A DNA stretch of 64,000 nt, from the NCBI GenBank assembly GCA_026545225.1, contig CM048853.1, positions 50,951,755 to 51,015,754 of the forward strand. The letters run 5' to 3'. Positions 11,701 to 23,700 of this stretch are shown piece by piece. The notes below the pieces were generated by a model. That model made no database searches. It was not told where the DNA came from and saw only the letters and a list, made by a program, of their open reading frames with translations. Each line of letters opens with the position of its first letter. The first letter of the stretch is position 1. The stretch comes from Cornus controversa. Its lineage: Eukaryota > Streptophyta > Magnoliopsida > Cornales > Cornaceae. The translations under genes and the position numbers were made by a program.

Positions 11701-14700
11701 TATTTATTTTTATATAATATTTGATGTCGTACTTTAAATAATTAAGAGTAATATTATTTTTCATCAACCTAACAAAGAAAAAAATTCACAAATCATAAAT
11801 CACAAGTACACAATTGAATCTACTCCACAACAACAATAATTATAAGAGAACGATGTCATAAAGTCATAAAACCAAATCAAAACGAGACATTAGAATAAAA
11901 ACTAGTCTTATCATTTAAACATCATCATTCTAGCTTACTCCAAATACAAATGCATCATGAGAAAGTCACATGTAAAAGATAGCAGTTGTACAGTAAGAGA
12001 AAGAAGAGTAAAAAAGAACAAAGATGAAGAGATGAGATGAGATGGGCTATAGTTGAATTATTAAAACAACATTTATAGACTTGTGTTTTGCTAGGAAAAA
12101 GAAAGAAAGAGGCTAAAAAAGGAGAAAAAAGCAAAAACAATTAGGATTTTGTTAGAAAAATAAAGTAAGAATCCATAGAAGAGAGAAGATTCATGAAAAC
12201 AAGAGAAAAAAAAATTGGCGTGTCCAACATGTGTCCGCGCCGTGTTTGAAAATTCAAGCCGTGTCGGACACGTGTCCGCGTCGTGTCCGAAAATTAAAAA
12301 AAAAAAATCAAACACGTTTTTTTGGCATGTTCGACACGTGTCGAGATGTGTCCAATGCGTATCCGTGTCCGACATGGATTCTTTGCCTTCTTAGGCGTGT
12401 CCATGCTTCCAAGATCACAGTGGTAAGCTTGACCCTCGTTCCCTTAAATGCATTTTTCTTAGTTATTCTACTACTTAGAAGGGTTACAACTGTTATCACC
12501 CTCCGTCAAAAAAAAATTCTCTGTCTCTATGAATGTTACTTTTCATGAGGAACAAGCTTATTTTTCTAGTCTTGCTTCTACGACTTCTCTTTAGGGGGAG
12601 ACCTTAAGTAGTGAAGAAAAGTTTTATATCGTGCCTATGTTTGGATTGGAGAGTGGAAATGAAAAAAAATGAAAAAACAGAAGGCAGTTCTTTGACTCTC
12701 CCTCCGAAAGGTCATCATATGTCTCCATTTGAGAAAGTATATCTAAGAAGAGAAAAGGTACCTCTCGAGCAAAATTATCAGTTTGCCCTGATAACAGGTA
12801 ATCTTGAGGTAGAGTCTGTTGAATTTCCATTCTCTTTTGTTGATAATTGTAGATCCTAATGCTCTAGATGATTCTAATGTTGTTAATGACTTAGAATTTC
12901 CTATTGCCTCGAGAAAATCACATCGTACTTGTCAGTCAAAATATAAATATCTTATTTCAAGTTTTTATGTCTTCCCATCGTCTCTCACCATCCTTTAAGG
13001 CTTTTGCCCATTAGTTATCTTCTGTATCTATTTCTAAAAAATTACATGATGCACTTGAGAATCCAAGGTGGAAAGAGGCGATGGTTGAGGAATTGAGAGC
13101 TCTCCGAAAAAAACAATACGTGGGAGTTAGTGGAGTTGCCGAAAGGGAAGAAAACTATTGGTTGTAAATGGGTGTTTCCCATAAAGCATAAGGTAGATGG
13201 TTCAATTGACCAATACAAGGCAAGATTGGTGGCAAAAGGTTAGACTTAGACATATGACATTGACTATCAGGAGACGTTTGCTCCAGTCATGAAGATGAAC
13301 ACTATTCGGGTTCTTTTACCTTTAGCAGCTAACTTGGAGTGGACTCTCCAACAGTTTGATGTGAAAAATGTTTTCCTCCATGGCGATCTAGAGGAGGAAG
13401 TGTACATGGACATTCCTCCAGGTAGTGATGAAAGTACCAATAAGGAAAAAGTATGCAGACTAAGGAAATCATTATATGGCCTGAAACAATCTCCTAGAGC
13501 ATGGTTTGGTAGATTTGCACAAGCTATGCAGAAGTATGGATGTTGTCCTAGTCAAGCAGATCATACATTATTCCTTTGACACTCTCAGGGGGGTAGAATT
13601 ACAGTTGTTATTGTCTATGTGGATAATATCATCATGACCGGGGATGATACTGAGGAGATTAGGAGACTAAAGGTACATTGGGCCAATGAATTTGAAATTA
13701 AAGACTTGGGTGTCTTGTGGTATATTCTAGGTATTGAAGTGGCTTGTTCAAAGCAGGGAATCTTTGCTTCACATAGAAAGTATGTACTTGATCTTTTAAT
13801 TGAGATAGGGATGTTAGTTTGCAAGCCTGTGGATACTCCTATCGAACAGAATCATAGATTGGGTGAACAGACTGATGATATACCTGTTGATTGAGAGAGA
13901 TATCAGAGGTTGGTTGGAAAACTATATATTTGGCTCATACACGACCTGATATAGCCTATGCAGTGAGTGTTGTCAGTCAGTTCATGCACGAGCCACGTGA
14001 AGTTCACATGCAGGTAGTAGAGAGGATACTCAAATACTTGAAATCAGCACCTAGTAAGGGCCTTTTGTTTTCGAAACATGATCACTCTACAGTAGAGGCC
14101 TATATAGATGCCGATTGGGCGGGTTCTATTTTGGATCGAAGATCAACTACAGGATATTGCACATTTGTGAGTGGCAATCTAGTTACTTAGTAGAGTAAGA
14201 AGTAATCGGTTGTGGCCAGGTCTAGTGTTGAGGCTGAATTCAGAGCTATGGCCCACGGTGTGTGTGAATTATTATGGTTGGAGATCCTATTGGGAAAATT
14301 GATGATTGCTTGTCAAGGTCCCATGAAGCTATATTGTGACAATAAGGTAGCCATCAACATTGCTCATAATCTTGTGCAACATGATCGGACTAAACATGTT
14401 AAGATTGACAGACACTTTATCAAAGAGAAGTTAACAGAAGGTGTGATTTGCACTCCCTATGTGAGGACCGAGGATCAACTTGCTGATATTTTGATTAGGG
14501 AGTCTCTAGCAAAGTGTTCAATTCTGCTCTTGCCAAACTGAGAATCCAGGACATCTATTCTCCAACTTGAGGGGGAGTGTTGACATATATAGAGAATTAG
14601 TTGATTATGTTAGGTGCTGATTATGTGTAACTAGCATAGTTATAGGAGCTGATTAGGTGCTGATTATGTGTAATTAGCATAGTTATAGGAGTTGACGTTT

Positions 14701-17700
14701 AGCATTTAATTTCTTTCTTTCTTTGTAATTATTTCGGTACTATTTAAATCCTTCTCAAGGAGAAGAATATACACAGAGAATTATTCTTATTCCTTTATCT
14801 CCAGAGAAATCCTCACCTACTAAGTGAGAAAAAGAACAATAAGAAATGTTATTGTTGGATTTGAAAAGCAATGTAAAAGCTTCTAAATGAATCCAAGAGA
14901 ATCTAAAGGAATCCAAAAACTATAAAAATGCTTGAGGAATAAGAAAGGCTATTCTTAGAATTACAAAACAATTTAATAGCATCTAAGTGCCTATTTGCGT
15001 CGCTGTTGGACAGATGTTGCATGTACATGAATCGTGGCCCCTTGGAAATTTTTAATGGATCGCCTTGGAAAAAAATAAAAAAAAATAAAATATAACAGGA
15101 AAGAGTACCTTCATCCTTTGCCATATCAAGGAAGGCCTGAAGTTCCAAAGCTTGCCGATAGTACATCATACCTCGTACTTATTTGTTTGGATGAGTGGAA
15201 ATATGCAAAACAGCTTAGTTATAAGTCAAAGCGATCGTGTCACATAAAATTTCAAAGTCAAAAGTAAATATTATACCAGTTTTGGTCAATGTTTGACCTT
15301 TGTATGATGCCCATAGACGAAGTTGCTCTTCAAATTCTGCATTTCCTTTAAGTTCTTCTTCGCTGCTACAACCAACCCGTTCAAGAAAGTTGGTCCATTC
15401 ATCTGTATATTATATATAATGATGAAACATATCATATAATGCAAAATTCAAAAGAAATAGTCAAGAAGGAAAACATACTAACCTGGAAAAATTTTTTGCA
15501 GATAGAAAAGGATAGAAACGCCATCTTCATTCTGCTTTTCAAGGAGATTTATTGAGAAAAGAACCTCCTCTGTATAGTAAGGAGTTAAGACACTACAAGA
15601 AAACAAGGGCACATTAGATGTTACAGATTACAAATAATATTAAAGCAAGTCTGAGTTGAAAACAGTGGGCTCCCTCCACCCAACTAGGCAAACATTTTAT
15701 GTATTAATAGAAATCTTGCCACCCATAGCATATTCCTCTTGTTTATTTACTTCTGAAAACGATTATGATATGGTAGAGTTGGCTGCTTGAAAAGTATCAG
15801 TGTGTTTGCTTTAGTTCTTTCAAATTAGTTTTCAAGAACTCTGAAAGATAGTTATCTGAAGTTTGGCTTTTTTCTTTTACTCAGCTTTCAGCAGATAGGT
15901 TTTAGAAAACTGTCAACTCAACGAATTTTTGAACTGTTTTTTGTTTTTCAGTTCTCTGAAAACATAAAATTATTCTCATGAAACTGAACCTATATGCTTT
16001 GATGGTGTCTTAAACTCCAAGTCCAAATGGCCTTTTCTGATGCGACTTTTTTGGGTGATATGATCCAGTTTCATGTGTTCTTATTGGGTTTTATGGATAT
16101 CTTGTATTTAGACCTGATTAGATTTAGGATTTTAGAGGGAAGAGAGAGAAGTCATTGTTATAAAGATGTTATAATTTGTGAAATTGACAAGCCACCATCT
16201 TGTATTCCATTCATTTCCATAGTAAAATTTCTCTATTGTCTTCGGCATAGATGTAGGCTACACGCCATGTGAACTGTTGTCCGTGCTTTGCGTGATTATT
16301 GATTTTGTATTTTGCTCCACTTATTTCAAACCTTAGTTTTAAAACTGCCATAACTAACTGGTATTGGAGTTCTCAGGTTGCTTTGATTAGGGTTTCAAGA
16401 CGACGGTGGCAAAATATGAAATGGAGAAATCTCATGGGCAGAATTGTTTATGCCTCTGGCTATTAAAATGCGAGTTCTGTTAATTCAACATGATTTACAC
16501 AAAGCCCTAACAGGTAAGGAGAAGCTACCCACAACAATGTTAAACACGAACAAGGAAGATGTACTTTGGATAATGAAATTCTGTAACAGGTTGCACAAGA
16601 AGCACGTTTGCAAGGGTAAGTGCATATATAATTACATACCAAAGTCATTCACAAACCAGTTGCATCTGAAACAAGTCCTCTTTACTTTGTAGATTGGAAA
16701 AGGCATGCCGATTAAAGGCTATTTGATGAAATCAATAACGCAGATCAGGCCCTACTTTTATTATCGAAGAGACAATTTTTCTATGGAATATCTTACATCA
16801 TCTTTCTTCTTTCAGGAATAAAGAAAAATAGTACATGTATCAGGCTGAGAGAAAAGGGAATTTACAAGTAGAGGTCGATAGAGATTGATATCTAGGTCTA
16901 AAAATAAGAATGAATGTTATAACATGGCAAGGTTGGCCATGTGAAGAAAGTGTCAGAAGCTCAATGATAAGGAAGAAAAGAAAGGTGAGTCCTTTAATGT
17001 TGTCGAGGTTGTGAGGAAAATTCCTCAGATGGTGAAATGTCCTTTCAGTGTCTGTAAATGATATGATTCAAGTGATGAATGGATTATTAATGGAAAACAA
17101 CATTCCCTATAAGACTATGAGAATAGGCACATCAAGGATTAAAATACATGATGGTATAATGAGGACTTTGATAGGTGTTCTCCATGTTCTAGTCTTCTAG
17201 ATTTGAAGAAACATCTCATCTTCAGGAAATCCTTAATATATGCTGAAGCCAAATAGGCTTAACGCTTGGCAGTTTCAACTTCCTTTAGTTTCTTCAATCT
17301 TTTGGGCAACATGTTGTGTATTAAAAAAAAAAAAAACTGATAGAGAAAAAGGAACTAACAGAAAAACAGAGATCCTTTTGGGTCTTCTTCTGTGTATTTT
17401 CTGGGAACTCCTTTTGGGATTTTTTGCTTATAGAGATGGTTACACTCTCTTGATGTTTTTCTCTCTCTGTTGAAGATGTTGTATTGTAGCCTTGTATTTT
17501 CTCCTTGTTCATAGTGAAGAAAACCAGTGATTGTTCTGGCTGTGGATGTAGGCTTTTCAAGCTGAACCACGTAAATCCTTTGTGTCCATTTGAATTTTAT
17601 TCTGTTTATTTTTCTGCAATTTTTCTTTTCCATTTTCACAACAATTGGTATCAAAGCACACGGTTTGTGTTGCCTGAAAATTGCATAAATATGGTGGTGT

Positions 17701-20700
17701 TGGATCTTGATTATCTGTGATGGTGGGCAGGGGCGGAGCCAGTATTTCATTTCAGGGGAGGGAGGGGGCAGTGTACTTGAAAATAAAATAAAAAATCAAC
17801 TAACATGACAAACATAGGTTGCAAAATATGTAAATCAAGGAGTGGTATAAGAAAGATAAATACTTTGACAAATATAAGAACCAAAATTTTGATTGTGAAT
17901 ATTTCATTGAGTACAATTACAATTGTCCTCCATGGATTTTTGCATTTTGAAAGTGATGCATAAAATTACACACATTGAGTTCATAAAATTACAGTAATAA
18001 ATTAAAATATGAAGAAGAGAAATAAAAAAGAATAAGAAGAGAAAAAAAGGTTACAGTAAAAAACAAAAGAAGAAGAAGAAGAAGAAAAAAAGAAAAAGAA
18101 AACTCAGAGAACTTTGAAGGGAAAAAAATTAGGGTTTGATTAAAGAAGGGGAATGAAATTTTTTTTAAAAGAAAATTAAAGGAATTTGAAGAGTAAAAGA
18201 GAAAAGAAAGAAAGAATTAAGAGATAATTTTAGCAACTGAAAATTTTAGGAGAAGAATTATGAAATTTTTTCTCATATATATGTAAATAAAAAAAAGTAT
18301 ATGTACATATATAGTGGGCGGGGCCAGTCGTGGGGGTGGGGGGTGGTGTATGTGTGTGTGTGTGTGTGGGTGGGGGGGTGGGGGGCGACCCTACATTGGC
18401 TCTGCCCCTGGGTGGGGTGTAGTTCAACCAGATTTGAGATTCCAAAATTCAATAGATCAAATTTTGCATTATGGAAATTGAAGATGAATGGAATGTTGGT
18501 GAAAGATAAGGATAACAAACCTAAAGATACGTCTAATAAGGAATTTAGGAAGAAAGATCATATGGCTTTGGCTAATCTTTTATTAGCATTAGATGAATCT
18601 GTGTTATTTAATGTTTCAACTAAAATTCAGCAAAAGGATTGTGGGACAAGTCGAAAAACATGTATGAGGGAAATCTCTACCAATTAAGTTTCTTTTTGTC
18701 AGGAACTTCACAATCTGAAGTGGAGTGGTGAAGCATTGTTGCAGGAACATCTAAATGAATTTAATACTTTGATCAGTCGCTAATTGCATTAGAATGTGTC
18801 TACATCTTTGAATATAGATGGGGTTGTGTCTGCTTATAAAAGTATCCAGATGAAATTCTAATAAGAATTCTTCAGGTGAAGCATTGCTAGCAAGGGGGAG
18901 ATAGACTGATAAAAATAATCATGCTAGAGGACGATCAAGATCCAAGTCAAGAGGGCATAAGAAAGTAAAGTGCTAGGGCTGTGGAAAAATGGGACATGTT
19001 GAAAAGGATTGCAGAATTGTGAAAGCACAGCAGAATGCTAACCAGGTTCAAATGAATCCCAAGGCAATTTGCTTGTGTAAGATGATCTTTTTGAAAATGG
19101 TGAAGTATTGTCTGCAATTATTGGATCCAATCATTGGCTTCTTGATTTAGGTGCATCTTTCTACATGACACCTTGTATGGATTCGTTTCACACATATTGT
19201 TCTTGTAATGGTGGGACTGTTAACATGGGTGATCACAATTTGTGTAAAATAGTGGGAGTTGGAGATGTCAAAATCAAATGTATGATGTTACTATCTTCAC
19301 TGTTCCAAATGTGTCACTTCCTGGTTTGAGAAAGAAGCTGATTTCTTTGGGAAAGCTAGATCAGCAAGGTTTCAAGTATACGGGAGAAAATGGTTGTTTG
19401 AAAATTTGTCGAGGAGCATTGGTGGTTGGTAAAGGAGAGCGACAAAATTATTTATATAGGCTTATTGGCAAGACTGTTACAGGAGAACAAAATTATTTAT
19501 ATAGGTTGAGAAGTTGATGAGGAGCATTGAGTCACATGAGCGAGTCTGGGCTTAAGGTACTTCTTGACCGAAAACTTCTTCCTGGTTTAAAGTGTTCAGA
19601 ATTTAATTTTTGTGAACACTGCCTATATGGAAAACAAAATCGTGTGAAGTTTGCCAGTAAATCTGTCACTAGAATCAACAATTTTCTTGAGCTTGTACAT
19701 TCAGATACTTGGGAAGCTTCTTTTACGTCATTGGGAGGTGCTAATTATTTTGTAACTTCTATTGATGATTTTTCAAGAAAGGTGTGGATATATATGCTCA
19801 AAAGAAAATCAGATGTTTTCATGAATTTCAAAAGATTGAAGGCTCTTGTTGAAAAGCAAAAGGTAACCATATTAAGTGTCTAAGAACTGATAATGGGAAA
19901 GAGTTCTGTTCTAATGAGTTTGATTCTTTGAGTGGTGAGCATGGTATTGCAAGAAAGCTAAAGGTTCCAGGGACTCGACAACAAAATGGAGAGGCAGAAT
20001 GTATGAATCGTACTTTTACAGAATGTGCTAGATGCATGTTGAGTGCAGTCTGGAGTCGTGTTTTTGGGCAGCATATTTTATCACTAACAGGTTGCCTACC
20101 ACTGATTTAGACTAGAAGGTACTTGAAGAAGTTTGAACAGGTAACCTAGTTAGTTATATTTTCTTTCATATTTTTTGATGTAATGCTTACACGTTGATTC
20201 TGACAGAGAAGAGAACCAAGTTAGATGCAAAGTCTAAAAAGTGTTCGTTTCTTGGCTATGTTGATGGATGAAAAGGGCACAAGTTGAGGGATCCTATTAA
20301 CCACAAGGTTACTATAAGCCGGGATGTGGTAAATGTTAACAACCATCTACTCTAAAAGCTGAAGCTATTAGAGAGGGTGTAACTTTAATATTTAAATCCT
20401 TCAACAGGCCTCCTCACGTGTCGCCTTCTTTTAGTCTAACACGTGTTTCAATTTTAATTATCAGGAGGTGATGGTGAGATTTGAACACAAGACCTTGCCT
20501 GCTCTGATACCATGTTAACAACCATCTACTCTAAAAGATTAAGCTATTAGAGAGGGTGTAACTTTAATATTTAAATCCTTCAACAATAAACAACCAGTTG
20601 TTGAAATTGTAGAGGTAGACTCTATTGGTGAAACAAATAACCATGATTTTGATGTTGTTTAAGACCAGGAGAAAATTGGTGAAACAGATAACAACGAGAG

Positions 20701-23700
20701 CATGAAAAGTCATCAACTACATCTATTTTGAGAAGATCATAAAGGGTTTCAAGACCTCCAGCAAGGTATGATGAGTATGTTTCTGATTGTGAATCTGTGA
20801 TGATGATTGCATTGTTGCTTATGCTCTCTTAATCGAAGAAGATGAACCTATTACATATAAAGAGGCTTGTGAATCTAAGGATGCAATTCGGTGGGACATG
20901 GCTATAGAAAAGGAGACAGTCTCAAATGGAAAATATTACATGGGACCTTGTGAGGCCATTGGTTTTAGGCATGTTAACAAAATAAAGAAAGGTATAGATG
21001 GGAGCATTGAAAGGTACAAGGCTTGTCTTGTAGTAAAAGGCCATGCTCAAAAGACGCTTGGTCTATGTTTTTGGCTATGTTCGGGATGTTTTGGGTGTCT
21101 CCGCGTTCCACGGTGGACACAATTGAGGCTTGGAGAGGGTGTATAGTGGTTGGCCGAGTCAGAGACGCTTGGAGGACCACTCCCCTTTGTTTATGGTGGG
21201 GCTTGTGGCGTGAGAGGAATAGGAGATCCTTTGAGGGAGAGGAGACTCCTATTTGGTCTCTCAAGTATAGTATTCTCAGTTCTTTATTCTTTTGGGTTAA
21301 TGGGCGGAATTGTAAATCCATGGGGGATATAGTGGAATTTGTTGATAGTTCGAAATTATATTTGGCCTTAAAGGCTTTTTTGTGTATTCTCTTGGGAGTG
21401 CTCCCCTCTTGAGCGTTTTTTTAATGAAATCTTATTCCAGAAAAAAAAAGGCCATGCTCAAAAGTCAGGTATTGAATTTGATGAAATATTTCCGCCCATC
21501 ATTCGGATGGGTACCATTTGAGTTGTTTTGGCTATTACTGCAATTTTTTACTACGAAATAGAACAAACAGGCTAAAAGACTTCGTAGTTTCTTCCTTCTT
21601 TTAGGCAACATGTTGGTTTTTTAAGAAAAAAAAACTAATTAATTGTAGAGAGAGAAAGAAACTGACAAGAAAGAAGTGCCTTTCGGGTCTTCTTCTGTGT
21701 ATTTTCTAGGAACTCTTTTTTGATTTTTTGTTTACGGAGATGTTTGCTCTCTGTTGATGTTATTCGTTCTCTGTTGAAGATGTTGTATTGTAGACTAGTA
21801 ATTTCTCCTTGTTCATAGTGAAGAAAACCTGCGATTGTTCTACCAGTGGATATAGGCTTTTCAAGCCGGACCACGTAAATCCTTTGTGTCCATTTGAATT
21901 TTATTCTGTTTATTTTTCTACAGTTTTTCTTTTCCATTGTTTACAACAATCCTGATTCTAATGGGTGCAAGTTTAAACGTGAGGGTAGACTCTGAGAGTC
22001 TCCATGGAAGCCTAGTAATGATGAAAGAGAAGCAAAGTAATGACACCTACTTTCTTTGGGGAAGCATAGTGACAGGTATTTCGGGTGAATCATTGTTAGG
22101 GATTTAGATTCAGAGTTTATTCAGTGGTGGCATGTGCATTTAGGGCATATGAGAACAGATGTGGTATTACATGGTTGAGCTAACAAGGTTTGCTTTGTTG
22201 ACAGGAATTAGGGAGCTAGACATTTGCAAGGATTATATGCTTGAGAAGAAGTGATGGGATAAGTTCAGTACAGATGTTCATAAAACCAAGGGTATTGTGG
22301 ATTATATCCATTTAAACCTTTGGAGTGCCTCGTGTTCTTTTTGTAGGAGGATATTGCTATCTCTTGACTTTTTTTTTATAACTTCTCAAGGACAATCTGC
22401 TTGTATTTGTCAAGTTTAGAGTCTCTAGACTGCGGAAGGCTATGCTTGAGAAGCAGGCTAGTAAGAAGATTAAGCAACTAGAAACTGAAATGAGATTATT
22501 TCTTGTGAAGGTGAATTTGATGAGTTCTGCAAGAATGAAGTATTGTTGGGCATACTCCAAAATAAAATGATGTTGCAGAACATACGAACAGAATACTTCC
22601 AGAGAGGACATGCTATATACTTTCCAATTTGAGTTTTCTAAGGAGTTATAGACTGAAGCAGTTAATACAGCCTACTAACTTGTGAATATCTCTCCACCAA
22701 CTGCTATTGAGTGCCAGATTCCTGAAGAGGTATATTCCTGTACATACTACACTTATTACTTACTCTATTTGAGGGTATCTGGTGTCCTTCTTACACCCAT
22801 GTTAGTGATAGAAAACATGAAACTGATCAAAGCAATACATATTTCTTACACATCTAGAGTGAAGGGATATAGGTTGGAGTTTTGATCCTAGTCGCATATT
22901 TATTATCAGCATCAGTCATACTTTTCATGAGCCTGCCATTCTTCACCCGGAAAGAAGTGCCTTGATGCAGGTAAAATTTAGGGTATTCGAGAACAATAGA
23001 AGCTAGAACTAGGAACTCCAGTAAAAGTGCAAAAAGGCACTTCAGTTCAACCTGGATAAGAAAAAGTGAGAACAGAATGATGTACCCGAGTAGCAGCAGT
23101 ATGGTATTGCTACTGGGAGACAGGATGCAGATTAGTCCATCTCAGAGATATAGATATTAAGATTTGATTGCTTATTCATCGACTGTGGCAGATACAATTG
23201 AGGTTTATGTGCCTTCCACCTGTTATGGAACTTTCTCAAGTAATGATCTACTCAGTTGACTGTTGCTATGAGAGGATATTAAGTCTCTTTATATGGATCA
23301 GACTTGCCAGCTGGTTAAACCACCAAAGTAGAAGAAGATTGTTGATTGTACTTCAAGAAGAAAGAAAAACCTCTCAAGGTTGAAAATGGAAGGTACATGG
23401 CCCGCTTGGTTACAAAAATCTGTAGTTAGAAAGAGGATGTAGACTTTAAATAAGTTTTCTCGCACATTGCAAAAACATAAGTATATTTATGCATTGCTTT
23501 CCATGGTTACTTTGACTTTAGCTACAGCCTAGAGAAGCATATTGTATGCATCAGCCAGAAGGGTCTATTTTTTACGGAAAGGAAGACCATGTTTGCTTGT
23601 TAAAGAAGGTCTTGTATTAAATGAAACAATCTCCAAGACAGTGGTATAAGCAGTTAGAGACATTTATGATTGATCATGGTCACTCCAGAAGTGACAATAA

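Larger units (their letters stand above)
7643..14541 (+). pseudogene. Copia 2 gag-pol remnant, interrupted twice
   Basis: Gag from 7643 ([19 protein letters not shown]) changes frame near 7750 and continues to TAG at 8224. Zinc knuckle [19 protein letters not shown] lies near 8403-8459 and protease DTGATDHM near 8680-8703. Integrase is split: HSDIW...IFIDGYSS...CSDNKGEYI upstream and, after the nested element, [11 protein letters not shown] from about 11320. Reverse transcriptase (13289-13890) has [20 protein letters not shown], but the active site reads YVDN instead of YVDD. RNase H follows ([37 protein letters not shown]) and ends at 14541. Stops occur near 11351, 13579 and 13892. Confidence 0.9.
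7229..14815 (+). mobile_element. Copia LTR retrotransposon 2, complete with CCTAC target duplication
   Basis: Inserted antisense to callose synthase in intron 31. LTRs at 7229-7382 and 14578-14815 both start TGTTGACATATATAG and end AAATCCTCA. They are flanked by the direct repeat CCTAC (7224-7228 and 14816-14820). Primer site TGGTATCAAAGC follows the 5' LTR; the polypurine tract GAGGGGGAG precedes the 3' LTR. It carries two younger insertions, a Copia derivative at 9471-11307 and a GACACGG-type element at 11586-12396. Many stops make it non-autonomous. Confidence 0.95.
18411..21540 (+). pseudogene. Copia 3 gag-integrase-RT remnant
   Basis: Gag [20 protein letters not shown] near 18430-18490; zinc knuckle [14 protein letters not shown] near 18978-19020; protease [12 protein letters not shown] near 19138-19170 (DSG changed to DLG); [20 protein letters not shown] near 19303-19362. 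Integrase has [58 protein letters not shown] and [10 protein letters not shown], so DDE residues are mostly present but the frame is broken. The start of reverse transcriptase, [18 protein letters not shown]...[13 protein letters not shown], lies at 20998-21510. TRIM and LINE insertions interrupt it. Confidence 0.82.
17234..21948 (+). mobile_element. Copia LTR retrotransposon 3, nested in Copia 4
   Basis: Two LTR copies, about 17234-17643 and about 21560-21948, share long stretches (for example GGTCTTCTTCTGTGTATTTT and AGGCTTTTCAAGC) and both end TACAACA/CACAACA. Primer site TTGGTATCAAAGC follows the first. ATCCT at 17229-17233 and 21949-21953 fits a target duplication, and Copia 4 reading resumes there. 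The outer LTR starts are blurred. Everything after the start of reverse transcriptase is deleted. It hosts three younger insertions. Confidence 0.82.
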
